14,713 bases of DNA from Solirubrobacteraceae bacterium (GTDB taxonomy: Bacteria; Actinomycetota; Thermoleophilia; Solirubrobacterales; Solirubrobacteraceae): positions 1 through 14,713 of the forward strand of contig JADGPO010000184.1 in NCBI GenBank assembly GCA_017882405.1, given 5' to 3'. The stretch's first letter is position 1, and the number at the start of each line of letters is the position of its first letter. The translations under genes and the position numbers were made by a program. Of the stretch, positions 1-10,486 are shown piece by piece. A model generated the notes under the pieces. The model was not told the origin of the DNA and searched no databases. It saw only the letters and a list, made by a program, of their open reading frames with translations.

Positions 1-216
1 CGCCGCCCGGTGCTCGCGCCCGTCGGCCTCGGCGGTCGGCATCCCGACGTGGACCCCGTGGTCGTCGTGATAGCGGCGGCTGGTGGTGAAGAACTGCTCC
101 AGGGTGTTGCTGCGCACGTCGATGTAGAACGCCGTGTCGCAGTAGAACCGTTGTCCGACCGGAGCCTCGATGCCCTACCGCGCCGCCCCGCAGACGTAGC
201 CGAGCGCGTCATACAT
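1..216 (-). pseudogene. 5' part of an unidentified gene, interrupted by an in-frame TAG, running off the left edge
   Basis: On the minus strand one frame has strongly coding-like codons, nearly all ending in G or C, from the window edge up to about 216. It reads MYDALGYVCGAAR, then TAG (complement of 175-177), then GIEAPVGQRFYCDTAFYIDV and on through TTSRRYHDDHGVHVGMPTAEAD to the edge. Codon bias is the same on both sides of the stop, which suggests one gene broken by a nonsense change. The only in-frame starts after the stop that I see are a GTG at 117 and a later ATG, both inside coding-like sequence. The tail (HGVHVGMPTAEA) faintly recalls secreted actinobacterial proteins with a repeating G-x-x-x-G-M module, but I do not recognise the family. 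Alternatives are a live gene with a downstream start, or a sequencing error at the TAG. It is divergent from uvrC. Confidence 0.45.
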
Positions 217-288
217 CCGGCCCCCGGCGCCACGGGCTCGACGGCGACACGTGCGGATCGTGGCACACGCGAGCCGTGCCGGCCGCCA

Positions 289-318
289 TTGACAGGGGCC
301 GCGCGCTCCTAGTATTCG
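289..318 (+). promoter_or_regulatory. uvrC promoter (TTGACA, TAGTATTCG)
   Basis: A perfect TTGACA box lies at 289-294. A -10-like stretch follows at 310-318: TAGTAT at 310-315 gives a 15-nt spacer, and TATTCG at 313-318 gives 18 nt. Either way transcription would begin within a few bases of the ATG at 327, so the mRNA should have almost no leader. This agrees with the lack of a usefully spaced Shine-Dalgarno sequence, since AGAGG directly abuts the ATG. Confidence 0.55.
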
Positions 319-326
319 ATCAGAGG

Positions 327-2222
327 ATGTCCGTATATGCCGCCGACCGGCGCCGTGAATTGCCCGACGAGCCCGGCGTGTACCTGTTCCGCGACGAACG
401 CGGCAAGGTGATCTACGTCGGCAAGGCCAAGTCGATCCGCAAGCGCGTCGCCTCCCACTTCTCCAACCCCAGTACGCGGGCCGGCCGCGAGATCCTGGAG
501 ATGATCGACCAGATCGAGGCCCTGGTCGTCCACACCGAGTCCGAGGCGCTGCTGGTGGAGCAGAACTTCATCAAGCAGTACAAGCCGCGGCTCAACATCC
601 GACTGCGCGACGACAAGTCCTATCCGTACATCGCGATCTCGCTGGACGAGGACTTCCCGCGCGTGTACTTCACCCGCGAGCGCCACCGCCGCGACCGGGC
701 CTACTTCGGCCCCTACAGCAACGCCAAGCGGGTGCGCTCGACGCTCGAGGTGCTCGGCAAGGTGTTCATGTTCCGCTCCTGCGACGGGCCCGAGCCCGGC
801 CGGCGCAGCGGCTCGCCGTGCCTGGACTACTACATCAAGCGCTGCGAGGCGCCGTGCGTCGGCTACGTGTCCAAGGAGGAGTACCGCACCGCGATCGACG
901 GCGTGATCGCCTTCCTGTCGGGCCGCTACCGGGAGATCGAGCAGAAGCTGGAGTACGAGATGCGCCTCGCCTCGGCCGAGCAGCGCTTCGAGGACGCCGC
1001 GCGGGAGCGCAACCGGCTGCGGGCGATCCGCTCGCTGCTGGAGCGCCAGCGGGTCTCGCACGACGGCTCCGGCTCGTTCGACGCGATCGCGGTGGCGGTC
1101 GGCGACAGCGAGGCCAACGCGCAGGTCTTCCAGGTCCGCGACGGCGTGCTCTCTGACCGCCAGAGCTTCTATCTGGACAACGCCTCCGACGCCGAGCTGG
1201 CCGAGGTCGCTCAGGCGTTCGTGCTGCAGTACTACGCCAGCGCGATGTCGGTCCCGCCGCTGCTCGTCGTCCAGCGTGAGTTCAGCGAGGTCCCCGGGCT
1301 GGCCGAGGCGCTGAGCGCGCGCCGCGGGGGCACCGTGGAGATCAGAGCGGCCGAGCGGGGCGACAAGCGGCGCATCCTGGAGCTGGCGGAGCGCAACGCC
1401 CGGCTGGCGATCGACCAGGAGAAGCTGCGCTCCGAGCGCCGTCGCCAGCAGCGCGTGGAGGCGCTGGACGGATTGCAGCAGGCGCTGGGACTGGACACGA
1501 TTCCGCTGCGGATCGAGTGCTTTGACATCTCCACGCTGATGGGAACCAACACAGTCGCCTCGATGGTGGTGTTCGAGGGCGGCGCCCCGAAGAAGTCCGA
1601 CTACCGGCGCTTCCGGGTGTTCACCACGGGCGACCAGAACAACGGCGGCGACAATGGAGATGCCAACCCCGGCTCGGACGACTTCGCCTCGATGGAGGAG
1701 GTGCTCGGCCGGCGCTTCGCCCGCTGGGAGAGTCAGCGCGACGTCTCGCCGCACGACAAGGACTACGACCCCAGCTTCGCGGCGCTGCCCAACGTGGTGG
1801 TGATCGACGGCGGCAAGGGCCAGCTGGCGGCGGGACTCCGGGCCCTGCAGGGCTTTCGCGACCGGGGCGTGATCGTGATTTCGCTGGCCAAGCGGATCGA
1901 GGAGGTGTTCATCCCCGGCCGCGCCGCGCCGCTGGTGCTGGCGCACGACACCCCCGAGCTGCAGCTGCTGCAGCGCGTCCGCGACGAGGCCCACCGCTTC
2001 GCCATCACGCACCACCGCATCCGGCGCGACCGCGCGATGACCTCCTCGATGCTCGATGACCTGCCCGGGGTGGGCCCGGCTCGCAAGCGCGCCCTGCTGG
2101 CCCACTTCGGCTCGCCGGACGCGATCCTCTCGGCCTCACGCGAGGAGCTGGAGGCGGTGCCCGGAGTGCCGGGCAAGCTGGCGCGCGAGATGTACCGCGA
2201 GCTGCACCGCACCGGCGTCTGA
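327..2222 (+). CDS. uvrC: UvrABC excinuclease subunit C
   Basis: This is the nuclease subunit of nucleotide excision repair, which makes the 3' and 5' incisions around a lesion after UvrA/UvrB recognition. From ATG 327 the protein is 631 residues, normal for the family. Visible in order: the GIY-YIG nuclease (GVY at 17-19, YVG at 30-32, metal-ligand Glu at about 78 in LLVEQNFIKQY); a four-Cys cluster (CRSC...PCLDYYIKRCEAPC), matching the UvrC iron-sulfur site; a UVR/UvrB-binding helix near 200-235; the RNase H-like nuclease (IECFDIS, VVIDGGKGQL, DEAHRFAITHHR); and a C-terminal helix-hairpin-helix pair (LPGVGPARKRALLAHF, VPGVPGKLA). An Asn/Gly/Asp-rich insertion sits at about residues 435-449, before DDFASM. 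An upstream GTG at 276 would add 17 residues, but the ATG fits the promoter and the family start better. A hairpin follows the stop. Confidence 0.97.
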   Translation: MSVYAADRRRELPDEPGVYLFRDERGKVIYVGKAKSIRKRVASHFSNPSTRAGREILEMIDQIEALVVHTESEALLVEQNFIKQYKPRLNIRLRDDKSYPYIAISLDEDFPRVYFTRERHRRDRAYFGPYSNAKRVRSTLEVLGKVFMFRSCDGPEPGRRSGSPCLDYYIKRCEAPCVGYVSKEEYRTAIDGVIAFLSGRYREIEQKLEYEMRLASAEQRFEDAARERNRLRAIRSLLERQRVSHDGSGSFDAIAVAVGDSEANAQVFQVRDGVLSDRQSFYLDNASDAELAEVAQAFVLQYYASAMSVPPLLVVQREFSEVPGLAEALSARRGGTVEIRAAERGDKRRILELAERNARLAIDQEKLRSERRRQQRVEALDGLQQALGLDTIPLRIECFDISTLMGTNTVASMVVFEGGAPKKSDYRRFRVFTTGDQNNGGDNGDANPGSDDFASMEEVLGRRFARWESQRDVSPHDKDYDPSFAALPNVVVIDGGKGQLAAGLRALQGFRDRGVIVISLAKRIEEVFIPGRAAPLVLAHDTPELQLLQRVRDEAHRFAITHHRIRRDRAMTSSMLDDLPGVGPARKRALLAHFGSPDAILSASREELEAVPGVPGKLAREMYRELHRTGV

Positions 2223-2223
2223 G

Positions 2224-2242
2224 GCGCGGATACTCTCCGCGC
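2224..2242 (+). terminator. Hairpin directly after uvrC
   Basis: A perfect 7-bp inverted repeat, GCGCGGA (2224-2230) and TCCGCGC (2236-2242) with loop TACTC, starts one base after the uvrC stop. No T-run follows, so it would be a U-less terminator of the kind often seen in GC-rich actinobacteria. The same bases also contain TACTCT (2231-2236), which could act as a -10 element for the next gene. Confidence 0.5.
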
Positions 2243-2286
2243 AGTGAAGTGCCAGGACCACCGTTTGGTGACGAGTCCATCCCTGT

Positions 2287-2967
2287 GTGGCTAAGGTCCC
2301 GTCACTGACGCCACTCCCGACCGCGGTCCGCTCACGGACACCTCTCAGGCTGAAGGACCACCCCGGCATCCGAGCCGTGGCGCTTGCCGCCGGGCTGATC
2401 CCGCCGCGCCCGATGCACACGTCCGCCGAGGCAGACACCCTGCGTCAGCTCACCCGCGGCGCCTGCTGCGTCGTCGAGATCGGGGTCTATGAAGGCTCGT
2501 CAGCCGTCGCGTTCTGCGACGCACTCGGCCCCGGGGTGCAACTTCATCTCATCGACCCGTTCATCGACGAGTCCGGATGGACGATGGTTCCCGGCTGGCA
2601 TGGCACCCCGTTCGCGACCCGTCTCGCGGTCCGACGGCGTGCGCGTGGCGGCCCGAATATCCACTGGCACATCGCGCGCAGCCAAGACGTCGGCCGCGAG
2701 TGGCAGGGACCGCCAGTGGACCTGGTGTTCATCGACGGTGATCACAGCGTCCCGGGGTGCCGCGAGGACTGGGAGGTCTGGCATCCGCACGTCCGCGCCG
2801 GCGGGGCCGTGGCGATGCATGACGCTCGCCGGGGTCTTCCGGGGGGCACCGGCAGCATCGGGCCCACGGAGGTCGCGACCGAGCTGCGGGAGGTCACACC
2901 GCCCGGCTGGTCGATCACGACCGAGGTCGACAGCCTGCTCGTCCTGCAACGCGCGGCCTGCGCTTAG
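2287..2967 (+). CDS. Class I SAM-dependent methyltransferase (Methyltransf_24-like)
   Basis: A 226-residue Rossmann-type methyltransferase. Visible motifs are the SAM-binding glycine loop VVEIGVYEGSSA (62-73), the motif II acidic residue in HLIDP (D90), the motif IV region DLVFIDGDH (145-153) typical of the Methyltransf_24/cephalosporin-hydroxylase-like group, and GGAVAMHDA (172-180). Members often act on sugars or small molecules, but the substrate cannot be read from sequence. The GTG at 2287 is the only in-frame start after an upstream TGA (2269-2271). It lacks a clear Shine-Dalgarno sequence and overlaps the end of a possible 16-codon leader ORF (2244-2294). The C-terminus ends with tandem stops (TAG TAG). 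It is convergent with the glycosidase gene and shows no operon link to uvrC beyond shared orientation. Function beyond 'methyltransferase' is unknown. Confidence 0.82.
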   Translation: MAKVPSLTPLPTAVRSRTPLRLKDHPGIRAVALAAGLIPPRPMHTSAEADTLRQLTRGACCVVEIGVYEGSSAVAFCDALGPGVQLHLIDPFIDESGWTMVPGWHGTPFATRLAVRRRARGGPNIHWHIARSQDVGREWQGPPVDLVFIDGDHSVPGCREDWEVWHPHVRAGGAVAMHDARRGLPGGTGSIGPTEVATELREVTPPGWSITTEVDSLLVLQRAACA

Positions 2968-3009
2968 TAGGGGTCCAGCGGGATCTCGTAGCGGAGAAAG
3001 CCGTTGAAC

Positions 3010-4539
3010 TTAGCGGTGGCGGGTCAGGCCGGTGCCGCCCTGCGAGCCGGAGATCGTCAGCAGACTGGCGCTCCCGGGGGCCAGCGGAACCGTGTAGACG
3101 CCGGAGGAGGGCGTGACCGGCGTGGCCGCCGGAGCGGCCGGCAGCGTGCCCGTGGTGGTCTCGTCGCCGAACGACTGGCCGCCGAGGCTGACGCCGGTGG
3201 GGGCCGCCAGGCTGGGGGCGGACAGCGTCTCCTCAGAGCCGCCGGCGGTGGCGCCCGGCACCAGCATCTGGACGTCGTGCTCGGCGGTGGCGTCCTGATT
3301 GATGCCGGTGACGCGCACGGTGCCGTCGGGGCCCTCGGTGGCCCACACCTTGACCGGCCCGGCCGGGGCGCTGACGGGCAGCAGGCGGGCGCCGGGTGGG
3401 AACGCCTGGGCGAACAGCATCAGCCCGTAGTACTCGGGGTGCACGAACGCCTGCCACGCCCCCTGGGCCGTGCGCGAGACCGTGAACAGCTCGTAGTGCG
3501 AGCCGGGCAGCATGTGGAAGTTGACGCCCTCCACGCCCCGGCTGGCGAAGTTGAACATCGTGTCCAGGGCCCACAGGGCGGAGGCGAAGGTGTCACTGAC
3601 GCCCGCCTTGCCCTCGCACGAGGCGGAATTCATCTCGGCGATCCGCAGGCCGAGGCGGTGCTGAGAGGCGGTGTTGACGAACGGCGACAGTGGAGCGGCC
3701 AGACCGGCGGAGGAATAGTCGGCCAGCAGGTTGGGGATCGACGCGAATGTCGGGTCGGTGGGGTCGGCGGTGCAGTTGCGCAGCGGATAGCGGTGGTAGG
3801 TGATGAGCTTCAGGCGCGGCTCGGCCTTGACGAAGCCGTTCAGGCCCTGCATCCAATTGGGCCCCGAGACGGCCGGTCCGGCGAGCGGCAGGTTGGGCAG
3901 AGCCTTGGCCCACTGGGTGAACTGCTTGGTGTAGGCCGCCAGGTCGTACTTGGACGAGCGGCGGCGGAAGACGCGGCCGCGGCCGTCCCTGTACCAGGGG
4001 AACACGGGGTACAGGTCGGGCTCGTTGCCGATCTCCAGCTCGTCGACGTAGCGGCGGCCGATGCCCGAGACCAACGCCCGCCCCTCGGCGGCGGCGATCG
4101 CCGAGCGTCCGGCGGCCAGGTTGATGCCGAGGATCAGCTTGGCATCGAGGTCGGAGGCCAGCGCCTGAGCTGTGCGGAGCCACCCCTTGGTCAGCCGGTA
4201 GTAGATCCCGCCCTGCGGGATCATCCCTCGGATCGGCCACCACGTGTCGTCGGTGCTGTCGCCCCCGATGCGGATGATCGGCGACTGGCCGGGCACCAGG
4301 CCCTGCAGCAGCGACAGGAGCACCGGGTTGATGGTCCGCGGGTCACGCCCGGTGTACTGATGCATGGCGCGATACTCGAAGGAGACGCCGACGAACCCCG
4401 AGGGCATCGAGGGTCCCGCGGGGGTGGTCGAGACGGTCGCGGAGAGCGTGTCGGCGGACGCGGCGCAGGCCAGGATGGCCATGGTGACCAGCGCCGCCGC
4501 GATCGTGAGACAGGCGCGGCGACGAAGCACGCGGGGCAT
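3010..4539 (-). CDS. Secreted glycoside hydrolase, GH79 (beta-glucuronidase/heparanase)-like
   Basis: A 509-residue exported protein. A basic N-terminus and hydrophobic stretch (residues about 5-27) end in ASA-D, giving a likely signal-peptidase cut after residue 29; C25 in ILAC is a weaker lipobox candidate. The TIM-barrel part has RIGGDSTD (90-97), ELEIGNEPD with the likely acid/base E173 in the Asn-Glu pair, TYHRYPL (247-253) and RIAEMNSAS with the likely nucleophile E302, the clan GH-A pattern shared with GH79. The last 120 or so residues (KVWATEGPDGTVRVTGINQD onward) look like the beta-sandwich GH79 C-terminal domain. It probably removes uronic acid or related sugars from an external glycan; the substrate is inferred only from family. 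No clear Shine-Dalgarno or -10 element is visible upstream. It is divergent from rapZ by 66 nt. Confidence 0.8.
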   Translation of the reverse strand: MPRVLRRRACLTIAAALVTMAILACAASADTLSATVSTTPAGPSMPSGFVGVSFEYRAMHQYTGRDPRTINPVLLSLLQGLVPGQSPIIRIGGDSTDDTWWPIRGMIPQGGIYYRLTKGWLRTAQALASDLDAKLILGINLAAGRSAIAAAEGRALVSGIGRRYVDELEIGNEPDLYPVFPWYRDGRGRVFRRRSSKYDLAAYTKQFTQWAKALPNLPLAGPAVSGPNWMQGLNGFVKAEPRLKLITYHRYPLRNCTADPTDPTFASIPNLLADYSSAGLAAPLSPFVNTASQHRLGLRIAEMNSASCEGKAGVSDTFASALWALDTMFNFASRGVEGVNFHMLPGSHYELFTVSRTAQGAWQAFVHPEYYGLMLFAQAFPPGARLLPVSAPAGPVKVWATEGPDGTVRVTGINQDATAEHDVQMLVPGATAGGSEETLSAPSLAAPTGVSLGGQSFGDETTTGTLPAAPAATPVTPSSGVYTVPLAPGSASLLTISGSQGGTGLTRHR

Positions 4540-4605
4540 GGTGGCACATGAGGTTCACATCCGAGCCGCCGCTTGTCCGCCGAGCGCGTCAAGCTGTAGG
4601 GACGT

Positions 4606-5483
4606 ATGGAAGCCTCCGCACTCACCGACCTGGTGGTGATCACCGGCTTCTCGGGGGCCGGGAAGTCGACCGCGATGGCGGTGTTCGAGGACGCTGGCTA
4701 CTTCTGCGTGGACAACCTGCCGTCGGAGATGATCGAGTCGCTGGTGGAGCTGTTCATGCATGCCGGGTCCAAGGTGGCGCGCGCGGCGGTCGTGTCCGAT
4801 GCCCGAGGCGGGGATTACTTCGAGGGCCTGGCGGCGATGCTGGACGGTCTGCGCTCCAGCGGCATCCGGCCGCGGATCTTGTTCCTGGAGGCCGGCGAGG
4901 AGACGCTGCTGACCCGGTACAAGGAGACCCGCCGGCGCCATCCGCTGGCGCCCGAGGGCGGCGTGGCCGAGGGGATCGAACGCGAGCGCGAGCTGCTGGC
5001 GCCGCTACGTGCACGGGCCGACGTCGTGATCGACACCAGCGGCCTGACGGCGATGATGCTCCGCCGTCGGCTGTCCGACGAGCTGTTGCCCAACAAGACG
5101 CCCGGCCGGCTGGCGATCACCTTTCAGAGCTTCGGCTTCAAGTACGGCCCCAGCCGCGACGCCGACCTGCAGCTCGACGTGCGCTTTCTGCCCAACCCGC
5201 ACTACGAGCCGACGCTACGCCCGCTCACCGGCCGCGATCCCAACGTGGTGGCGTTCATCAACCGCGACGGGGCGCTCGATGCCTTCTACGAGCGCCTGCA
5301 CCCGCTTCTCGATTACCTGCTGCCCCAGTACCTGGCGGAGGGCAAGGCGCACCTGGTCGTGGGGATCGGGTGCACGGGCGGACGCCATCGCTCGGTGGCG
5401 ATCGCCGAGCACCTCGGCCAGCGCTACGACGGCGAGCGCGACTACCTGATCGACGTCGTGCACCGCGACACCGCCGAGGCGGC

Positions 5484-5487
<4 letters not shown>
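4606..5487 (+). CDS. rapZ: RNase adapter protein RapZ / YvcJ-family nucleotide-binding protein
   Basis: A 293-residue P-loop protein of the RapZ/YvcJ family, at the usual family length. The Walker A motif is GFSGAGKS (14-21), followed by the family signature YFCVDNLP (32-39), VSDARGG, FGFKYG and the C-terminal GCTGGRHRS (255-263). In E. coli the C-terminal domain binds GlmZ/GlmY small RNAs and guides RNase E to control glmS. In Gram-positives the homologue hydrolyses nucleotides and its RNA role is less settled, so the regulatory target here is unknown. Start choice: ATG 4606, nine residues before the core beta-strand, with no Shine-Dalgarno but a TTGTCC box (4573-4578) and TGTAGG (4595-4600) just upstream, suggesting a near-leaderless mRNA. 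Its stop overlaps the VOC gene start by 4 nt. The usual partners yvcK and whiA are not downstream. Confidence 0.95.
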
Positions 5488-8126
<2,639 letters not shown>

Positions 8127-8130
<4 letters not shown>

Positions 8131-8888
8131 GTGAGCGCACGCCGCTGATTGCGGGGAACTGGAAGCTGCACAAGACGATCGCGCAGGCCGAGGAGTTCAT
8201 TGCGGCGCTGCTGCCGCGGGTGTCGTCGGTCGACGGGGTCGACGTGGCCATCTGCCCGACGTTCACGGCGCTGGAGGCGATGGTCGACTCCGCCCGCGGC
8301 TCACGGGTGGCCGTCTACGCGCAGAACATGCACCACGCCGACGAGGGCGCGTTCACGGGAGAGGTATCGCCGCCGATGCTCACCGAGCTGGATGTCGCCG
8401 GTGTGCTGCTGGGCCACTCCGAGCGGCGCGAGCTGTTCGGCGAGACCGACCGCGCCCTTTCCCAGAAGGTCCCGGCGGCGCTGGCCGCGGGGCTGCTGCC
8501 CGTGCTGTGTGTCGGCGAGACCGAGGAGGAGCGCGATCGCGGCGACACCGAGCGCAAGCTGCGCCATCAGGTCCAGGAGGGTCTCGCGCGGCTGGAGCCA
8601 GAGCACCTGGGCGACGTGGTGATCGCCTATGAGCCGATCTGGGCGATCGGCACCGGCCAGGTGGCCACTGCCGAGCAGGCGCAGGAGGCGGTCGCGTTCG
8701 TGCGGGCGCTGGTCGCCGACCGCTCACGAGAGGCCGCCGAGCGCACCCGGATCCTCTACGGAGGCAGCGTCAAGCCCGACAACGCCGCCGAGCTGATGGC
8801 CCTGCCCGACGTAGACGGCGCGCTGGTGGGCGGCGCCAGCCTCGACGCGGAGGGATTCGCGGCGATCGTGACCGCGGTCGCGCGGTGA
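8127..8888 (+). CDS. tpiA: Triosephosphate isomerase
   Basis: A 253-residue TIM-barrel enzyme interconverting dihydroxyacetone phosphate and glyceraldehyde-3-phosphate. All active-site segments are present: GNWKLHK with N11 and K13, LGHSERRE with H97, the catalytic E169 in AYEPIWAIGTG (167-177), whose WAIGTG part is the hinge of loop 6, and the phosphate-binding YGGSVKPDN and LVGGASL loops. The ATG at 8127 shares ATGA with the pgk stop, and its own TGA overlaps the gpmI GTG. In many Gram-positive genomes secG comes next; here gpmI does. Confidence 0.98.
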
Positions 8889-10453
8889 GCGGACTGACCG
8901 ACGGGGTGGCAGGGGGCGGGCGGGCGGGATCCGATTCCCTGCCCGTCGAGCGGGCGGTCCTGATCATCCTCGACGGCTGGGGCCTGGCTCCGGACGGTCC
9001 CGGCAACGCCGTTTCGCTCGCGTCCACGCCCGTGTTCGACGAGTTCTGGGACGCCTACCCCACGACGACCATGACGGCCTGCGGCCGCGCCGTGGGCCTG
9101 CCCGAGGGGCAGATGGGCAACTCCGAGGTCGGTCACCTCAACCTGGGAGCCGGCAGCGTCGTGGTGCAGGACCTGACGCGGATCGACGCCGCCGCCGAGG
9201 ATGGCTCGTTTGCCGAGAATGAGGTCCTGCGGGACGCGTTCACCGCCTCTGAGCGGGTGCACGTGATCGGGCTGGTGTCCGATGGGGGCGTGCACTCGAG
9301 CCTGGAGCACCTCAAGGCTCTGATCGAGATGGCGGCCTCCCTCAAGGTCCCCGACCTGGTGGTGCACGCGTTCACCGACGGCCGCGACACGCTGCCCAAG
9401 GGCGGCGCCGGCTACCTGGAGCAGGTGGCGGACTGGATGAGCTCCCACGGTGCGGGGCGGATCGGCTCGGTGGTGGGGCGCTACTACGCGATGGATCGCG
9501 ACAAGCGCTGGGACCGTCTGAAGCTGGCCTACGACATGCTCGTGCACGGCCAGGCCGAGCATCACGTCGACAGCGCCGCCCAGGCCGCCCGCGACGCCTA
9601 CGAGCGCGACGAGACCGACGAGTTCATCAAGCCGACGCTGGTCGGCGAGGAGGCGCGGATCCGTCCCGGCGACTCGGTGCTGGGGCTGAACTTCCGCCCC
9701 GACCGGATGCGCGAGATCACGCAGGCGCTGGCCGAGCCGGAGTTCGACGAGTTCGACCGCGGCGACGGCGAGCCGGTGGAGCGCTACGCCACGATGACCG
9801 AGTACGAGGAGGGCTGGCCCTATCCCGTCGCGTTCCCGCCCGAGCGCCCGGCGACCACGATCGCCGCCGTGATCGCGGCCCGCGGCGAGCGCCAGCTGCA
9901 CGTCGCCGAGACCGAGAAGTACCCGCACGTGACGTACTTCTTCAACGGCGGGGAGGAGACACCGTACGAGGGCGAGGAGCGCAAGCTGGTGCCTTCCCCG
10001 CGCGACGTTCCCACCTATGACCACAAGCCGGCGATGAGCGCCCCGGAGGCCGCCGAGGCGTTCGTCTCGTCGTGGAACGCCGACCCCCCGCGATTCGGGA
10101 TCATCAACTTCGCCAACGCCGACATGGTCGGCCACACCGGCGTCATCCCGGCGGCCGTGGAGGCCATCGAGACGGTTGACCGCTGCCTGGCGTCGGTGGT
10201 GGAGGCGGTCCACGCCTCCGGCGGTGCGTGTCTGATCACCGCCGACCACGGCAACGCCGACCACATGCTCGAGCCCGACGGCAGCCCCAACACCACCCAC
10301 TCTTTGAATCCGGTTCCTGTGATCGTCACCGTTCACGGCCTGTCGCTGCGCTCCGAGGGCGGCGTGCTGGCCGATGTGGCACCGACGCTTCTGGCGATGC
10401 TCGACATCGCGCAGCCCGACGAGATGTCGGGCACCTCGCTGATCGAGCGCTGA
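8885..10453 (+). CDS. gpmI: 2,3-bisphosphoglycerate-independent phosphoglycerate mutase
   Basis: A 522-residue alkaline-phosphatase-superfamily mutase converting 3- to 2-phosphoglycerate with two bound metal ions, usually Mn. Key sites are LIILDGWGL with metal ligand D30, GQMGNSEVGH with the phosphorylated S80, FTDGRDT, GRYYAMDRDKRWDR, NFRPDRMREI, the metal-binding NFANADMVGHTG, and ITADHGNADHM near the C-terminus. The GTG at 8885 overlaps the tpiA stop. It adds a glycine-rich, unconserved-looking tail of about 22 residues before VERAVLIILDG. The coding bases of that tail can form a hairpin (GGCAGGG 8908-8914 with CCCTGCC 8937-8943). Many actinobacteria rely on the unrelated BPG-dependent enzyme, so this type helps place the organism. 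A strong hairpin 3 nt past the stop ends the operon. Confidence 0.97.
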   Translation: MSGLTDGVAGGGRAGSDSLPVERAVLIILDGWGLAPDGPGNAVSLASTPVFDEFWDAYPTTTMTACGRAVGLPEGQMGNSEVGHLNLGAGSVVVQDLTRIDAAAEDGSFAENEVLRDAFTASERVHVIGLVSDGGVHSSLEHLKALIEMAASLKVPDLVVHAFTDGRDTLPKGGAGYLEQVADWMSSHGAGRIGSVVGRYYAMDRDKRWDRLKLAYDMLVHGQAEHHVDSAAQAARDAYERDETDEFIKPTLVGEEARIRPGDSVLGLNFRPDRMREITQALAEPEFDEFDRGDGEPVERYATMTEYEEGWPYPVAFPPERPATTIAAVIAARGERQLHVAETEKYPHVTYFFNGGEETPYEGEERKLVPSPRDVPTYDHKPAMSAPEAAEAFVSSWNADPPRFGIINFANADMVGHTGVIPAAVEAIETVDRCLASVVEAVHASGGACLITADHGNADHMLEPDGSPNTTHSLNPVPVIVTVHGLSLRSEGGVLADVAPTLLAMLDIAQPDEMSGTSLIER

Positions 10454-10456
10454 CAG

Positions 10457-10483
10457 CCCCGGCCGGCCGCGGGCCGCCTGGGG
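10457..10483 (+). terminator. Terminator hairpin of the glycolytic operon
   Basis: CCCCGGCCGGCC (10457-10468) pairs with GGCCGCCTGGGG (10472-10483) around a GCG loop. The stem is 12 positions with one G-T wobble and one C-C mismatch. It starts 3 nt after the gpmI stop. Only two T residues follow, so termination would rest on the very stable GC stem. Confidence 0.6.
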
Positions 10484-10486
10484 TTG

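Noticed and set aside
276..326. 17-residue N-terminal extension of uvrC from GTG 276
   Set aside because: The start lies upstream of the TTGACA promoter, so a transcript from that promoter would not include it, and the family begins near the ATG at 327.
309..2105. 598-codon open frame antisense to uvrC
   Set aside because: It mirrors a certain gene in very GC-rich DNA, has no domain pattern and is rich in His/Arg/Gly/Val, as such shadows are.
3004..4551. 515-codon plus-strand frame opposite the glycosidase
   Set aside because: The minus strand encodes a full signal peptide, two catalytic Glu motifs and a C-terminal domain; the plus frame is Gly/Arg/Val/Gln-rich noise.
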